Shown: positions 63,640 to 64,000 of the stretch, piece by piece
Numbering within the stretch: position 1 is the stretch's first letter
How the letters are laid out: each line of letters opens with the position of its first letter
NCBI RefSeq assembly: GCF_002019695.1
Contig: NZ_KV917376.1
Span: 3,004,040-3,068,039, forward strand
Direction: 5' to 3'
Source: Evansella clarkii
GTDB taxonomy: Bacteria > Bacillota > Bacilli > Bacillales > Salisediminibacteriaceae
DNA length: 64,000 nt
Notes under the pieces: generated by a model
Database searches by the model: none
The model's input: only the letters and a program-made list of their open reading frames with translations
What the model was told of the DNA's origin: nothing
Translations under genes and position numbers: made by a program

Positions 63640-63804
63640 ATGAAGCGCTGGGCTTGTTTCACTGGTATCACAGCTATTTTAATTTTGTCTGCATGCGGGG
63701 AAAACAACATGGAACTTAATGAGCCAATTGAAGGGGAAGATGAAATTGAAACCCCGGATTCAATTCCTGAAGAAAATAATGTTCCTGATAATGTAAATGA
63801 ATAA
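63640..63804 (+). CDS. Small lipoprotein of unknown function
   Basis: 54 residues from ATG at 63640 behind AAAGGAG. The signal peptide ends in the lipobox LSAC (Cys19), and the mature part of about 36 residues is highly acidic (EPIEGEDEIETPDSIPEENN). No family recognised. A terminator follows closely. Confidence 0.72.
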   Translation: MKRWACFTGITAILILSACGENNMELNEPIEGEDEIETPDSIPEENNVPDNVNE

Positions 63805-63814
63805 GTACTTACTG

Positions 63815-63847
63815 CCCGCCACTTTTTTTATATGGCGGGTTTTTATA
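63815..63847 (+). terminator. Terminator after the small lipoprotein gene
   Basis: CCCGCCA (63815-63821) pairs with TGGCGGG (63833-63839), followed by TTTTTATATTT. Confidence 0.85.
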
Positions 63848-63912
63848 TTTGTTATGATAATCCATCACTTGAAAGCAGGGTTACTTCTTCAGGATTTCAA
63901 TAGGATAATCCG

Positions 63913-64000
63913 TTACTGAAAAGTAAGAAAGCCAATACCTATGAGCAACAATACTATTAAAGATACTGCAATAATCCATCCCATAATAAGCAGCTGCTGA
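63913..64000 (-). CDS. Possible C-terminus of a membrane protein (cut by window edge)
   Basis: The minus strand is open from the window end to the stop at 63915-63913. It encodes a strongly hydrophobic helix (MGWIIAVSLIVLLLIGIGFL) followed by TFQ and a stop. It could be the tail of a larger membrane protein or a tiny one starting at the internal Met. Too little is visible to name it. Confidence 0.35.
   Translation of the reverse strand, partial: QQLLIMGWIIAVSLIVLLLIGIGFLTFQ

Overview
The window is a stretch of chromosome from a spore-forming member of the Bacillaceae, moderate in GC. The backbone follows the Bacillus subtilis order spoIIIE - ymfC - ymfF/H/I/J/K - rodZ - pgsA - cinA - recA - rny - ymdB - spoVS - tdh - kbl - miaB - ricA - cotE - mutS - mutL - miaA - hfq - spoVK - hflX - ynbB - glnA - lexA - yneA - yneB - ynzC - tkt - sirA - yneF - ccdC - yneK. 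The sporulation genes (spoIIIE, spoVS, cotE, spoVK, sirA) fix it as an endospore former. The group II intron is very like the group IIC intron known from Oceanobacillus iheyensis as I recall it, and the genome is dotted with short repeats. Together these hint at a halophilic or alkaliphilic relative rather than B. subtilis itself. This is inference; no 16S gene is present.

Region by region: 1-8600 holds the 3' part of a SpoIIIE/FtsK translocase, a GntR regulator, a small-ORF/membrane-protein pair, and the ymf cluster (EF-P modification genes ymfF, ymfH and ymfI, then ymfJ, ymfK and rodZ). 8800-17300 holds pgsA, cinA, a DEAD-box helicase inserted before recA, recA under a LexA box, rny, ymdB and spoVS. 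17600-32300 holds a 2-oxoacid:ferredoxin oxidoreductase behind a structured leader, threonine catabolism (tdh-kbl), tRNA modification (miaB), ricA, cotE, a putative amidoligase, and mutS-mutL. 32300-40800 holds a methyltransferase, miaA, hfq, a catalytically degenerate tyrosine recombinase, spoVK, hflX, ynbB, and glnA without an adjacent glnR.

40800-47650 is the accessory island: an integrase remnant, a degenerate interspersed repeat, a tripartite tricarboxylate transporter (tctCBA), a small secreted His-rich protein, and an intact-looking group IIC intron. The intron sits exactly between the lexA 3' end and the terminator that lexA probably shared with its convergent neighbour. 47650-53300 is the SOS block (lexA, yneA, yneB with three LexA boxes), ynzC, tkt, sirA and yneF. 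53500-64000 holds mnmH, a heterodimeric ABC exporter, an SRPBCC protein, a copper-responsive copZ followed by a TlpA-type thioredoxin and an Lgt-like membrane protein, ccdC, yneK, a cold-shock protein, exoA and a small lipoprotein. Three copies of a structured repeat of about 160 bp are scattered through this last part.

Functional themes: SOS control (recA, lexA, yneA) is written in near-identical LexA boxes. Mismatch repair carries its clamp-binding motifs. EF-P modification genes appear both in the ymf cluster and as ynbB. The most unusual material is non-coding: two inverted arrays of a 13-bp unit repeated every 20-21 bp flanking tdh-kbl-miaB-ricA, the 160-bp structured repeat family, and the intron that separates lexA from its terminator.
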